Shown here: positions 1 through 8,579 of the stretch, piece by piece
Position numbering within the stretch: position 1 is the stretch's first letter
How the letters are laid out: each line of letters begins with the position of its first letter
Source: Paracoccaceae bacterium
Lineage (GTDB): Bacteria > Pseudomonadota > Alphaproteobacteria > Rhodobacterales > Rhodobacteraceae
DNA: 64,000 bases
Direction: 5' to 3'
Assembly: GCA_021296235.1 (NCBI GenBank)
Contig: JAGWAS010000015.1
Coordinates: 1-64,000, forward strand
The notes under the pieces: generated by a model
The model's database searches: none
What the model was told of the DNA's origin: nothing
What the model saw: the letters and a program-made list of their open reading frames with translations, nothing else
Position numbers and translations under genes: made by a program

Positions 1-220
1 CGGCAGCCGGCTCCTCCTCCGGCTCCAAACGCTCGAAGAAGGACGGAAAGGGCCGAAAGAAAGGTCGCGGCCCGCGGCGGCCAAATCCGAATCTGCACCG
101 GCGTGAATTGAAGGTCAGCCTTGACGATGTGCCCGAGGGAGCGGAACGCAAGGGGTTTCGGGCACACGCTGTCCGCGACATCGTGTTCTTTGCCCAGGAG
201 GTTGCCTGGCTGCGGGAGGT
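1..220 (+). pseudogene. IS66-like transposase, internal N-terminal-side fragment
   Basis: The frame open from the window edge reads a Lys/Arg/Gly-rich linker, then a stretch containing RRELKVSLDDVPEGAERKG and a conserved AVRDIVFF segment. I associate this with the region upstream of the catalytic core in IS66-like transposases of alphaproteobacteria. Similarity stops at about 220, where the frame runs directly into an 88-bp sequence that elsewhere in this window lies downstream of the same transposase's C-terminus. The middle and C-terminal parts are therefore deleted. Non-functional. Family assignment is from recalled motifs and is moderate. Confidence 0.5.
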
Positions 221-308
221 CTGGCAGTGTCGTACTCCAGAACCGATTGCGATTTCCAAGAGTATCAAAAAATCCCTTGGGTCATTCCCGGTAAGTTGCC
301 CCTATTAC
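221..308 (+). repeat. 88-bp IS terminal repeat, copy A
   Basis: This stretch, beginning CTGGCAGTGTCG and ending CCCCTATTAC, recurs in inverted orientation at 2826-2913 with about five mismatches. In copy B it lies just downstream of the IS66-like transposase stop codon, so it is probably the right end of that element. Here it is joined directly to a transposase N-terminal fragment, suggesting an internal deletion derivative. Confidence 0.75.
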
Positions 309-379
309 TCCGGGTATTGGTAAGTGTTTGAACTCATTAACCAAGACCACAGAATCCAACCCCATAGTACACCCCCGTC

Positions 380-543
380 TTCAAATATGCGGGCTAGCGC
401 TCGTCGAGGCGCTGATGGGCTGGCCCACCGGATGGACCGCCTTCGGCTCTACGGCAACGGCATGGTCCCACTGGCTGCCGCGCATGCGCTCAGAACTCTC
501 GCAGCTCAATTGCAGGCCGATGGATGACGGGGAGCGAGCATGA
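380..543 (+). pseudogene. C-terminal remnant of a phage-type DNA methyltransferase
   Basis: The frame ending at 543 reads EALMGWPTGWTAFG, then a WSHWLPRMRSELS tail. This resembles the very C-terminus of prophage or ICE-borne DNA methyltransferases, which commonly end with an MGWP.GWT motif. No catalytic motif is left; upstream is IS-derived sequence. Its stop overlaps the start of the next gene in an ATGA arrangement, so the two were probably a translationally coupled pair before the truncation. Family assignment is from recalled similarity and moderate. Confidence 0.5.
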
Positions 544-752
544 AACAGTCGCGCCTCATGTCGCTGGTCGAGTCCCTCGCCAATGTGATCGTGGGTTATG
601 GCGTGGCGGTCATCATGCAACTCCTGATCTTCCCGATCTTCGGGCTGCGAACGACGCTGGCGCAGAACCTGAAAATGGGATCGATCTTCACGGTGGTCAG
701 CATCGCGCGGTCCTTCGCCTTGCGGCGAATGTTCGAGGCGATCCGGCACTAA
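540..752 (+). CDS. small phage-type membrane protein (DUF7220-like)
   Basis: A 70-residue protein with two hydrophobic segments (about residues 13-35 and 45-60) and the pattern SLVESLANVIVGYG near the start, PIFGL in the middle and ARSFALRRMFEAIR at the end. This matches the short membrane protein family annotated DUF7220 in prophages and integrated elements of Rhodobacterales; its function is unknown. It overlaps the methyltransferase remnant by 4 nt (ATGA), consistent with former translational coupling. It converges with the PIN toxin gene, overlapping it by 4 nt. Confidence 0.65.
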   Translation: MKQSRLMSLVESLANVIVGYGVAVIMQLLIFPIFGLRTTLAQNLKMGSIFTVVSIARSFALRRMFEAIRH

Positions 753-1324
753 AGGAAGGTTTGGTTCTGACGTGCCCGAGCGGCCAGCTTGGGCAGACCT
801 TTGGCGGTTAGATCGAGAACGAATTCAGGAGGGGAATACGGCGGATTGTTGTAATGGGTACGCAGCTTGCGCAAGACGGTCAGCGCTTCCGCTCGATAAA
901 GATCAAAGGTTCTGGATAGGAACTCATCCGCGTCAATGGCTTCGATGTCGTAGGGCTTAAGCTTGTCGGACGGGAAATCCACGAGGTTTTCCGTCACGAT
1001 ATGTTGGGCACCGCACTGGATCGCGGCTGCTAGGACCTGCCGATCATCGGGGTCGGGAAGGTCGAGGGCTCCTGCAAGCGGGTCATGGCCCATCACGAGG
1101 GCTTCGGGAAAGTGGTCGCACATTGCGGCTTGCTGCGCGCGAATGCTGTCCTCAAGGTGCGGCTTCAGAGCCAAGAGGTTGCGCGTCCATTCGTCGAGGA
1201 TTTCCTCCGACCAGCGGGCGCGGAACAGCCCGGCATGGTAGAACCGGAGCAGAACGTCCCGCTTCCGAAATGGAAACAGGACGTTGGCATCAAGAACAAC
1301 GACGAAACGGTCGGCAATATGCAT
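749..1324 (-). CDS. PIN-domain toxin (VapC-like ribonuclease)
   Basis: A 191-residue protein opening with VVLDANVLFP, the first conserved aspartate of the PIN fold. An acidic middle follows (LDLPDPDDRQVLAAAI), with the later conserved residues in VTENLVDFP. PIN toxins are Mg-dependent endoribonucleases. This one is longer than classical VapC (about 130 residues) and resembles the PIN subgroup paired with excisionase-like HTH antitoxins. Its ATG overlaps the stop of the upstream antitoxin gene by one base (TGATG), the expected coupled order antitoxin then toxin. Specific RNA target unknown. Confidence 0.8.
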   Translation of the reverse strand: MHIADRFVVVLDANVLFPFRKRDVLLRFYHAGLFRARWSEEILDEWTRNLLALKPHLEDSIRAQQAAMCDHFPEALVMGHDPLAGALDLPDPDDRQVLAAAIQCGAQHIVTENLVDFPSDKLKPYDIEAIDADEFLSRTFDLYRAEALTVLRKLRTHYNNPPYSPPEFVLDLTAKGLPKLAARARQNQTFL

Positions 1325-1779
1325 CAGGAGGCGTCGAACTCTTGGCCCAGCCGCGCCAACTCATCCAGAGCGGCGCTGCGGCCCGCATCCCGACGTTCCT
1401 TGTAAGCCATTAGGTCGGCATGCATCACACGGCGGTGGGAGCCGACCGGAATATGCGGGATCTCGCCTTCTTTCAGCAGCTTGCTGAGGTAGGGGCGCGA
1501 GACGTTCAGGATATCGGCCGCCTGCTGTGTGGTCAGCATGGCCCCGGTCGGTACCAAGGTGACCATGTCCCCACGAGAAAGGTGCCCGAGCATGTCGATC
1601 ATGAGATCCGCAATGGCCGGAGCGAGCCGGATTGGCGCACCATCCTCGCCGTCTATTTCAAGAGCACCAGTGTCGGTGCGTGCATTGACAAGAGCGGTCG
1701 CGGCCTCTGCGGCGCTCGCAATTTCCTCGCGCGTCGGCAAGCGGCGCGTCAGGTCGATCACTTCAGCTGCATTGGTCAT
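1324..1779 (-). CDS. HTH excisionase-type antitoxin of the PIN toxin
   Basis: Residues 78-125 form an excisionase/MerR-like winged helix: LTTQQAADILNVSRPYLSKLL, then HIPVGSHRRV. This DNA-binding fold is used by autoregulating antitoxins partnered with longer PIN toxins. The N-terminal half is helical and may help bind toxin. I chose the ATG at 1779 (protein MTNAAEV) because a GGAG lies about 8 nt upstream; an in-frame start 27 nt earlier has no such site. It is immediately followed by the toxin gene with a TGATG overlap. Confidence 0.75.
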   Translation of the reverse strand: MTNAAEVIDLTRRLPTREEIASAAEAATALVNARTDTGALEIDGEDGAPIRLAPAIADLMIDMLGHLSRGDMVTLVPTGAMLTTQQAADILNVSRPYLSKLLKEGEIPHIPVGSHRRVMHADLMAYKERRDAGRSAALDELARLGQEFDAS

Positions 1780-1921
1780 GTCGGTCTCCGGGTCTCTGGC
1801 AGTCACTGGATTAGATGGCGATGCATCTCTGTTAACTCAAATGAAATAACTGAAACAAGTGAAAATAGTGTAACCGAAGTGACCGCAGGATCAGTGTTGC
1901 GCGGCCACTCCGCCCGTACTG

Positions 1922-2033
1922 TCAGGCCATGATACGATAGACGCGTCCCCAATCCTCGACCTTCTCCGAGGTCACCTCAAGACCGAGCTTCTTCTTTAGC
2001 GCGCCGGACATTGCGCCGCGAACGGTGTGTGAT
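1922..2033 (-). pseudogene. C-terminal fragment of a DUF3489 protein
   Basis: The minus strand reads QSHTVRGAMSGALKKKLG, then LEVTSEKVEDWGRVYRIMA and a stop. This is the conserved C-terminus of DUF3489 proteins, which are short HTH-like proteins frequent in prophages and integrated elements of alphaproteobacteria. The N-terminus is cut exactly where an IS3 end begins at 2034, so insertion of that element broke the gene. Confidence 0.75.
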
Positions 2034-2753
2034 TGAACCGCCCCGGGTTTACCGGAGAGTTGTTGGTTCAAATGTTAGGCTGCTCTTTCTGCGGCATTCA
2101 AGGCATCATAGAAGTTCTCCTAGCTTCTTTCGGCGTGATGTATCCGATTTTGCTGTGTAGGCGTTTTGTGTTGTACCAGTTCACCCATTTCAGGGTTTCC
2201 CATCGACCTTGCCGACGGATTTCCAGGGCCCATGAAGTCGATGACCTCGGTTTTGAACAGACCGATCGTGCTTTCCGCCAAGGCATCATCGTAACTGTCA
2301 CCAACGCTTCCCACGGAAAGACCGATGCCAGCTTCAGCCAGCCTTTCGGTGTACTTGATCGAGAGGTATTGACTGCCGCGGTCGATGTGATGGATCAGGC
2401 TATCCGCCCCAGATGGAGCTCTCTGGCAAATCGCCTGGTTGAGAGCATCCAACACAAAGCCGGTCGTCATTGATGTTGATACACGCCAACCGACAGTGCG
2501 ACGGGCAAAGACATCAATCACGAATGCGACGTAAATCATGCCCTGCCAGCTTGAGACATAGGTGAAGTCACTGACCGAGAGCTTGTTCGGCATGCTTGCT
2601 GTGAAGTCGCGATTGACCTTATCTTCAGGGCACGGCTGTGATGTGTCAGGATTGGTCGTGATCGGCTTCTGCCCGCGCACAACGCCTTGTATTCCCACAG
2701 CTTTCATCAGACGTTCCACTGTGCAGCGGGCAATGTCGTGATTGTTCCAATGT
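2034..2753 (-). mobile_element. truncated IS3-family element
   Basis: The left boundary begins with TGAACCGCCCCGGG, the typical terminus of a group of IS3-family elements, and interrupts a DUF3489 gene. The coding remnant of OrfB runs leftward towards this end, so 2034 is the element's right end in gene orientation. The other half, including OrfA and the opposite terminus, is missing, replaced by a palindrome and IS66-like debris from 2760 onward. No target duplication can be checked because one end is lost. Confidence 0.75.
2098..2753 (-). pseudogene. IS3-family OrfB transposase, truncated and frameshifted
   Basis: The translation contains the rve (integrase core) catalytic residues. The first Asp is in LSVSDFTYV, the second in HHIDRGSQY, and the Glu in DDALAESTIGLFKTEVI, giving a DDE arrangement. 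The N-terminal HTH part is lost upstream of ARCTVERLMKAVG. Near 2210-2230 the reading frame shifts, after which the usual tail ETLKWVNWYNTKRLHSKIG continues in another frame. OrfB proteins are normally near 280 residues; this remnant is inactive. Confidence 0.8.
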
Positions 2754-2764
2754 TAAACGGCGTG

Positions 2765-2788
2765 CATAATGTTGAGCTCAACATTATG
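2765..2788. repeat. 24-bp perfect palindrome, copy 1 (possible IS21 end repeats)
   Basis: A perfect inverted repeat whose left arm is CATAATGTTGAG. The motif TATGTTGA occurs again at about 2811-2818. A near-identical copy lies at 38733-38756 beside an IstB remnant. IS21 elements carry several short repeats at their ends, so I infer two abutting or leftover IS21-type terminal repeats; this is not proven. Confidence 0.6.
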
Positions 2789-2825
2789 TATGTAATCTTA
2801 ACTGCATTGTTATGTTGAGTAGGCC

Positions 2826-2913
2826 GTAATAGGGGTAACTTGCCGGGAATGACCCAAGGGATTTTTTGATACTCTTGGAATTCGCAGTCGGTTCTGGAGT
2901 GCGACACTGCCAG
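2826..2913 (-). repeat. 88-bp IS terminal repeat, copy B
   Basis: Inverted partner of 221-308. It lies about 55 nt beyond the stop codon of the IS66-like transposase C-terminus at 2969, the position expected for the element's right end. Confidence 0.75.
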
Positions 2914-2968
2914 TCGCTCCCTGCCGGGTGCGTTTCTGGGTTGCAGAGTGTTTTGACGGTGAGTGTTT

Positions 2969-3345
2969 TCAGGTTGCGGCGCGCTGCGTGATGAGGTCCG
3001 CAAGCCTCGGCACATTGGGAGCGCCGGAAACTTCGAGGCGAGCCCGCCGATAATCCCAGTATGACACGCCGAGCCTGTTGCAGGTCTTCAACGTCCCGAG
3101 ACAGGCATCCCGGGCCGCACGCCCGCTCTCGCTCCGGGTTCCGAACGAGATCTTCCGCCGGGTAACATGAGCGCAGCGGAGTGGCCGGATACTCAGGCAC
3201 CCGCAACAGTTCGTCCCTGTTCGCACTCAGCCGCAGCAACAGATTGTCGAGGCTGCCATAGCCGGTCCGCTGTCCGAAGATCTCATCGAAACGCATCGAC
3301 AGTGCCTCGCTGCGCACACCGCAGGGGGCCTGCCTGTAGACTGAG
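2969..3345 (-). pseudogene. IS66-like transposase C-terminus, frameshifted
   Basis: One frame reads SMRFDEIFGQRTGYGSLDNL, then LRLSANRDELLRVPEYPATPL. After a shift near 3170, a second frame reads VTRRKISFGTRSESGRAARD and CNRLGVSYWDYRRARL before the stop at 2969. The RK.S-GTRS...GR.ARD...KTC pattern is the C-terminal part of IS66-like transposases. A homologous copy lies at 40560-40849, where the junction is in frame (EYPATPLNSNGAERDIRAHV); comparison with it exposes the frameshift here. Non-functional fragment. Confidence 0.7.
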
Positions 3346-4020
3346 AGTTCCCGATAATGGCCCCAGACATCCCGAATATCGGCTCGTGGACACCTATCAT
3401 CAGCCCAACCTGGAATATGCGAATTATACGTTCCAGTTTTTTGTGCAACGTCCCGACACAACCGTCACCTCCGAGGATATTTCCGAATTCAGGGCTGACC
3501 TGTTGCGATATTTCGCCGAACAGAAGATTGAGAGCCTGTCCACGTGATCAGGGTGTCTGCGTGCTTGGATATGTTTCCCTGGTTTGCGGATTTCCAAATC
3601 AATGGATTTGGCGACGCCGATTTTACATCTCCCGATCTCGGCGTGACGTTCCGCGCTCTGTATGAACCAGAATACCCGCCAGCGGAACGGCAGCCTCACT
3701 GCCGATACCATTCATTTCCAAGCACCACGATCTGGAACTTTGACTGAACACCGTTGCCGATGATGGCCAAAAACACCAATGCCAACCAAACCTATGGCAC
3801 GCATGGTCTCGGGGATTGTCCTTGTATGTACGGCGGGCTCCGATCCATTGCCAAAAACCTGGTGGAGTCGTGGCCATGCTTTTGAACCTTCGACCCTTTG
3901 CAAACCCAGATCTGCTTCAAAACGCAGCACTTTCAGGCGAATACCGTCTCTGTACAATTTGGCTCGTTCCAGATGGCGATGATGGGAACCTATCCGCATC
4001 ATCAAGCCCGAATTTTCCCT
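3346..4020. other. unrecognised, probably decayed sequence
   Basis: I see no intact gene here. On the plus strand the stretch ending at about 3547 reads a plausible protein tail (EYRLVDTYHQPNLEYANYTF, then an acidic segment and a stop). 3580-3740 reads another protein-like piece (FPWFADFQINGFGDADF) in a different frame. They may be parts of one broken gene, but I cannot name a family. Confidence 0.3.
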
Positions 4021-4485
4021 TCACATGCGAGTTTCCCGTTGCTTCAGAAAACTTTCGACGCACTCAAGGGACTGCGCATTCATTTCAAATGTAAGCATTT
4101 TCAACCCTGCTTGAAAACTCACCCAATTGAACTCTTTATGTTCCATTGACAGCGTAGGTAGACCCGCCATCTTCGCGCAGAAAACGTATTCGGTTATGCG
4201 CGTTGCGCCACTTGGATAAGAAGGTTTCCACGCTGTCTTGATTGGATATTCGTAACTGAAGTCGGTCTTGGAAATCTGCTCTGGGGCAATGCCGGTTTCT
4301 TCAAAAATCTCTCGTCTCGCAGCCTCTTCCAGGGTTTCACCTCCCTTAGTCGCACCAGTCACCCCTTGCCAGAATGACGGCAACTACCTGTCTTTTCTCT
4401 CATTTCTACGGAAAATCAGGTATCGGCGTTCCCCTTGATCTTCCTGCTCGTACAAAAATACGTTGATCGAAAACGGCATTCTCAT
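4021..4485 (-). pseudogene. NUDIX hydrolase interrupted by an in-frame TAG
   Basis: From ATG 4485 the frame reads MRMPFSINVFLYEQ and RRYLIFRRNERKDR, then a TAG at 4384-4386. The same frame resumes with LPSFWQGVTGATKGGETLEE and a perfect Nudix box (G-x5-E-x7-REIFEETGI). Everything except the single stop matches an ordinary NUDIX pyrophosphohydrolase of about 154 residues, so one nonsense change inactivated it. A short AAAGG precedes ATG 4485. The upstream neighbour is a broken Fic gene fused to its 5' side, so the stretch was already decaying. Substrate cannot be deduced. Confidence 0.85.
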
Positions 4486-4573
4486 TGCCTTTACATTCCA
4501 ATTTACATTGTGTCTGCGCCGATGGCGGCGCCCCGTTACGAACACTGCGGTTTGCCCCATGCAGGGCATCGCA

Positions 4574-5260
4574 ATATCGTTTGCGACCCTTCGAAATTGT
4601 TTGGCTCAATGCAATCAAGCTCGGCTTACGCAGGTTTTGAGCAAGAGATGTTTCCGCCAGAGCACGTCCCACCCGACCATTGCCATCCTCAAATGGGTGC
4701 AAACATACAAAATGGAGATGTGCGACCCCGGCACGTGTCAATGCAGGCAGATGACGACTGCCGTTAAACCAGGTGATGAAGGCTTGCATCTCGACACTGG
4801 CCTGATCTGATGGCGGCGCTTCGTAGTGGATTATGGGCTTGTGCATTGCTCCCGACATCACCTGCATGGACTCACTGTGGGTGCGCCATCCGCCAACTAC
4901 ATCCACATCACGGCGCCCATTCATGACCATGCGATGCCGGTCGAACAGAGTATCTTGCGTCATCCCTGTCGAAGGATTGGCAAAGATCAACCATCAATTC
5001 GGCAATCCCCTCCTCAGCAGGTTCTGGCCGGCGCACATCAGTCCGGAGCCCGAATTGGCGACAAAATGAAGACTGCACCGAATTTCGGTCCAGGAATTCC
5101 CCTTCAATTGCTGAGGTTTCCAGTGCTTCGCCCGTCAGCCAGTCGATCTGGAATTCAAGCCGACCAGTCTCATCCAGATGTCTCCAAGTGCCGATCATCC
5201 GTCCCGACCCTTGCAAAAAAATGGCTTCCAGCAGGGCCTACGCCTCAGCGTCCCACGTGA
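4574..5260 (-). pseudogene. Fic-domain AMPylase, frameshifted and truncated
   Basis: The catalytic motif HPFEDGNGRVGRA is intact. Fic proteins transfer AMP or other phosphate-containing moieties to target proteins. The N-terminal half (LTGEALETSAIEGEFLDRN, containing an inhibitory-helix-like S.IEGE) is in a different frame from the motif half; the shift lies near 4950. The 3' end stops at about DALHGANRS and runs straight into the NUDIX gene, losing the usual C-terminal helices. The gene is therefore broken at two points. Confidence 0.8.
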
Positions 5261-5368
5261 AATTCCGTCGAAATCCAGTGAACCGCCGCCACAAGACGTG
5301 CCATCACTGATCACTTCCATCCTTGGCGTCAACACGGCCTAAATGAACTTCCGCCACGGACAGTTAAC

Positions 5369-6616
5369 TCAAGCGCTGTTTCGGTCGTACGCGATTTTCT
5401 GCAGTTTCTTCCGATAGATGCGCATACTATGGCTCTTGACCGGTACGAAGAGACTCTTTGCGATTCGCGTCCACAGCCACATTATCCTTTCTAGGGCGGG
5501 CGGATTGGGCAACAGACGCACAGTATCGAATCTTCCCGCGGCGACATCGGTCAGATAACGAAGGTCGCCAAAGTGTCGGTACCCGTTCAACTTGTCCAGG
5601 AATTCTCCAAGTCTGTCGAAAATTGCTGAGACAGGCGGTGCGAAGCTAGTGAGCCACGACATTCCTTGGACTGCCAGTACGAATCCCATCATTATTGCTC
5701 CAGGAGGAACCCGTGGGACGATATCACTGGAATTGACGACCCTATATACCGGCGTCTTAAGCTGTCGAAAATACTCGTAGTTTCCGATCCTAGGCGCTCC
5801 GAACGTATAGCAGGCACCATTTACATTTGGCACCACTAACTTGGTTGCGAGCAATGCTAGTGCTCCACCAAGGGAATGACCGGTTACGAACAAGGGCAAC
5901 GGTGCGCCGCTATCGTCCTTTGCCTCCGGAAGGCTGAGAATGTCCTCAACCGCCATCTTGACCGTCTTCCCATCGGCATCCCGTTTCTTTGTGAATGCCT
6001 CATGAAAGCCCGTATGCACCTTACATTTGCCCTTCACTGCAGGAACGCAGCGCGCGTCCGTTAGCCAATCGGAGATCTTCTTCTCCGTTCCCCGGAAAGC
6101 AAGCACCACGTAAGACGGTTCGTTTTCAACATCGCGCTTACAGGCGAAACCTTGAGTTTCGTTGATATCGATGACATCCAAGAGAGAAAATCCGGAATTC
6201 GACAATATCTTCTTCATCGATTCCAACTGGAGCCTCCGGCCGCTCATCATATCAGTCGAAAACTGCTCAAGAAACGCTCTAACATCAGTGTCTTTGCTTA
6301 CATCCAGCGACATGAAATTTTCAACCGCGTCATCCACGCAGCCCTGCTGCCCTTCGAACTGGTAGTAGGCCAGATCGGACATCTCTGCGAGAACATATGC
6401 CATCCGGTCGCTGTACGCCGGTCTTGCTAGTGGAGGCGACAAGAGTGCAGCCTCGGTAAAGTAAGGGTCGATACTGGCCACCGAAGATTTGGGGCGCCGG
6501 AAATAGGTGAACAGTGCAGTACCCAAGACCGCGACGCTGGAAATCGCTGCCGCGCTCACATGAGGCCAATATCCGGTAATGATCTCCTTGGCCGAGGCAA
6601 GTACTTCCAGTTCCAT
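5369..6616 (-). CDS. membrane-anchored class 3 lipase
   Basis: A protein of about 415 residues with a hydrophobic segment near residues 15-37, predicted to anchor it. It then has a class 3 (fungal-type) lipase fold. The lipase features are YVVLAFRGTEKKISDWLTD, a nucleophile elbow GHSLGGALALLA, the strand CYTFGAPRIGN and an acid in SSDIVPRVPP. A histidine in YRHFGDLRYL or the later KSHSM is the likely third residue. I chose ATG 6616 because GGAG stands about 8 nt upstream; the alternative at 6628 has none. Flanked by broken Fic and recombinase genes, so probably island cargo. Substrate unknown; phospholipid attack as an effector is possible but unsupported. Confidence 0.8.
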   Translation of the reverse strand: MELEVLASAKEIITGYWPHVSAAAISSVAVLGTALFTYFRRPKSSVASIDPYFTEAALLSPPLARPAYSDRMAYVLAEMSDLAYYQFEGQQGCVDDAVENFMSLDVSKDTDVRAFLEQFSTDMMSGRRLQLESMKKILSNSGFSLLDVIDINETQGFACKRDVENEPSYVVLAFRGTEKKISDWLTDARCVPAVKGKCKVHTGFHEAFTKKRDADGKTVKMAVEDILSLPEAKDDSGAPLPLFVTGHSLGGALALLATKLVVPNVNGACYTFGAPRIGNYEYFRQLKTPVYRVVNSSDIVPRVPPGAIMMGFVLAVQGMSWLTSFAPPVSAIFDRLGEFLDKLNGYRHFGDLRYLTDVAAGRFDTVRLLPNPPALERIMWLWTRIAKSLFVPVKSHSMRIYRKKLQKIAYDRNSA

Positions 6617-6689
6617 TGTAGACTCCATTTAGGTGAATCGCCTTCCGCGAAATCCCCTAACTCCCACCCAAGTCATTGTCGCCCTAAAT

Positions 6690-7275
6690 TTGCCCTCCTG
6701 TCGTGGCTTTCCGAAACTCGTCGCGATTCGTCTCCACGACCTTCTTGCCGCCATCCGTTCCTTCTTCGGTCATGCCGCCGTCAACGACCCACAGGTTCTG
6801 CACCATTGCCGGAAGGTCCTGCAACTCCCAAACAAGTGCCACGACGGGGCCACCGTGACCTGGCTAACGGAAGACGAGATCAAGGCGCTCGCCGACGCAC
6901 CCGACCTCGCCACGTGGTACGGGCGGAGTAACCGGGCGCTGCCATGGCAAGTGGCGCAAGGACCGCTCCACGCCCTTGCGGAGCGAAACGGCGGAGTTCC
7001 TCGAAGCCTGGATCGACGAGCAGGGCAACGTGGACAACGCTCCGCTGTTCCCCAGCAACCGTGGCGGCCCGCTCAGCCTGCGGCACGGCGCAGCCATGGC
7101 GCTGCTGCATGACGGTGTCAGCCGCACAGTGATCGCCCTCTGGCTCGGCCATGAATCGGTTGAGACGACGCAGATCTACCTGCACACGGATCTCCGCCTC
7201 AAGGAAAGGGCCATGGAGAGGACGCGCCCGTCGGGGTCAGACCTGGAAGGCCCAAGCCGGACGACGCCCTGCTGA
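6690..7275 (+). pseudogene. tyrosine recombinase, internally deleted and frameshifted
   Basis: The first part (DLLAAIRSFFGHAAVNDP, VTWLTEDEIKALADAPDLATW) is the N-terminal region of an IS- or transposon-type tyrosine recombinase. After about 6930 the sequence continues in another frame with GKWRKDRSTPLRSETAEFLE and ends VIALWLGHESVETTQIYLH, with its Tyr nucleophile. The segment that should carry the first catalytic Arg (TGLR.SE) is missing. Two events, a deletion and a frame change, separate the halves, so this is a dead gene. Confidence 0.8.
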
Positions 7276-7373
7276 GCTTCCTGAAGTCGCTGTGATTATG
7301 CCGACAATTCCGGCTGGAAGGCCCGGGGACTCAACGCTCCGGGCCGCAAACGCGACATAGTCGGGATTGTGGC

Positions 7374-8579
7374 ATGTCGACAATTGTTGCGTGGGTTTTG
7401 CACCCACAAGGACAACGCACCTTTCCACAGCGCACTGAAATTCCGCTTAAGGCTGGTACTGATAACTGGGAAGCCGCAGTTGCGAAGGCCTCAGAAATCG
7501 TCGAAACGGCACGCCCGTGGTTTGCATTGACCAACGTCCATCTCATAGCAAATCTCGAAACCTCCGTTCGTAAGACCGAGCGCGATCAGCGTGCGGTTAT
7601 CGCAGGACGGGCTGAGACAGAAGCGAAGTTGAACATTGCAATCTTGCGGCTTCAAGAGCTGGGTATTTCGGTGAGTCTATATCACTCCGATGCAGAATTT
7701 CTCGCAGGCGTTCCAACTCAGAATATCGATTGGACGCGACCGATTCAGCTCGCCTACAGCAGTACCAAATACTCCGCCGTTGATGGTATAAGGTGTCTTA
7801 TACCCATCCTTTGCGACCTGAGGTCGATCATATGCACCAACAGCGGCGTGTTGGGGCGGGTTTTGGGCTGGAATAAGTTTCTTTCTACTCGGATCCTCCA
7901 AGCGAGTGGCATACCAACGCCGCGCAGCTGGCATTTTAGGAAAGGACTTGGCTGGAAAGGAGGCAATGCCCCTGCGGAGGAAAAGGAAGTGATCATCAAG
8001 AACAACACAGAAGCTTGGGGGCTAGGCATCTCCCATGATCCTGTCTTACGCGGACCGAGCGTTGCTGAAGTCGAAATGGAATGCAACCGAATCTGCGAAG
8101 AAACTGGTCTGACCGAGCTTATTGTCCAAGAGTTCGTTGATGGCTCCGAAATTTGTACGCCCGTCTTTCGCCTGAGAAATGACTTCTTTGTTTTCAAACC
8201 AGCGGAAATCTTCATTGAGGATGAGAGTTGGTCGCAAGGCAATGCGATCGGTATTGATTTGAATCGACGACAGAAGCATGCGTTCCGCCCCGTGGCGAAC
8301 GAGCAACTTGCTGCAGAAACTTCGCGGTTGGCGTCGCAAGCAATGGATGAGCTCGAAATCGACATCATCTCCCGCATGGACTTTCGAGTGGATGCAAACG
8401 GCATTCCGAAGCTCTTTGACATGGCCGAAGTTCCCGGATTAAACGAAGATCATGCGATTGGTAGATCGTTGGAGTTTGCCGGCGCTCGTTTTGACAGTTG
8501 GGAGTTCATGATGGCACTAAATGTCCAACGTGCCATGGATAACGGAATCAACTTGGAAGCCAATGCTCCAACGGATTGA
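7374..8579 (+). CDS. ATP-grasp ligase-like protein of unknown function
   Basis: A 401-residue protein. Residues about 1-170 match no domain I know. The rest has ATP-grasp features: GIPTPRSWHF, a nucleotide-binding Lys and small loop in EVIIKNNTEAWGLGI, VQEFVDGSEICTPVFR, and a D-Ala-D-Ala-ligase-like RMDFRVDANGIPKLFDMAEVPGLN. In Ddl enzymes the metal-binding E-x-N sits where this protein has D-M-A, so metal binding may differ. Enzymes of this fold join a carboxylate to an amine or other nucleophile through an acyl phosphate. It converges with the NTPase gene, the 3' ends overlapping by 32 bp, inside an island beside a recombinase. Possibly a defence or natural-product function, but that is inference. 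Confidence 0.6.
   Translation: MSTIVAWVLHPQGQRTFPQRTEIPLKAGTDNWEAAVAKASEIVETARPWFALTNVHLIANLETSVRKTERDQRAVIAGRAETEAKLNIAILRLQELGISVSLYHSDAEFLAGVPTQNIDWTRPIQLAYSSTKYSAVDGIRCLIPILCDLRSIICTNSGVLGRVLGWNKFLSTRILQASGIPTPRSWHFRKGLGWKGGNAPAEEKEVIIKNNTEAWGLGISHDPVLRGPSVAEVEMECNRICEETGLTELIVQEFVDGSEICTPVFRLRNDFFVFKPAEIFIEDESWSQGNAIGIDLNRRQKHAFRPVANEQLAAETSRLASQAMDELEIDIISRMDFRVDANGIPKLFDMAEVPGLNEDHAIGRSLEFAGARFDSWEFMMALNVQRAMDNGINLEANAPTD

Noticed and set aside
4384..4386. TAG in the NUDIX gene read as a recoded amino acid
   Set aside because: No sign of recoding elsewhere in the window; a neighbouring gene is also broken, so plain decay is simpler.
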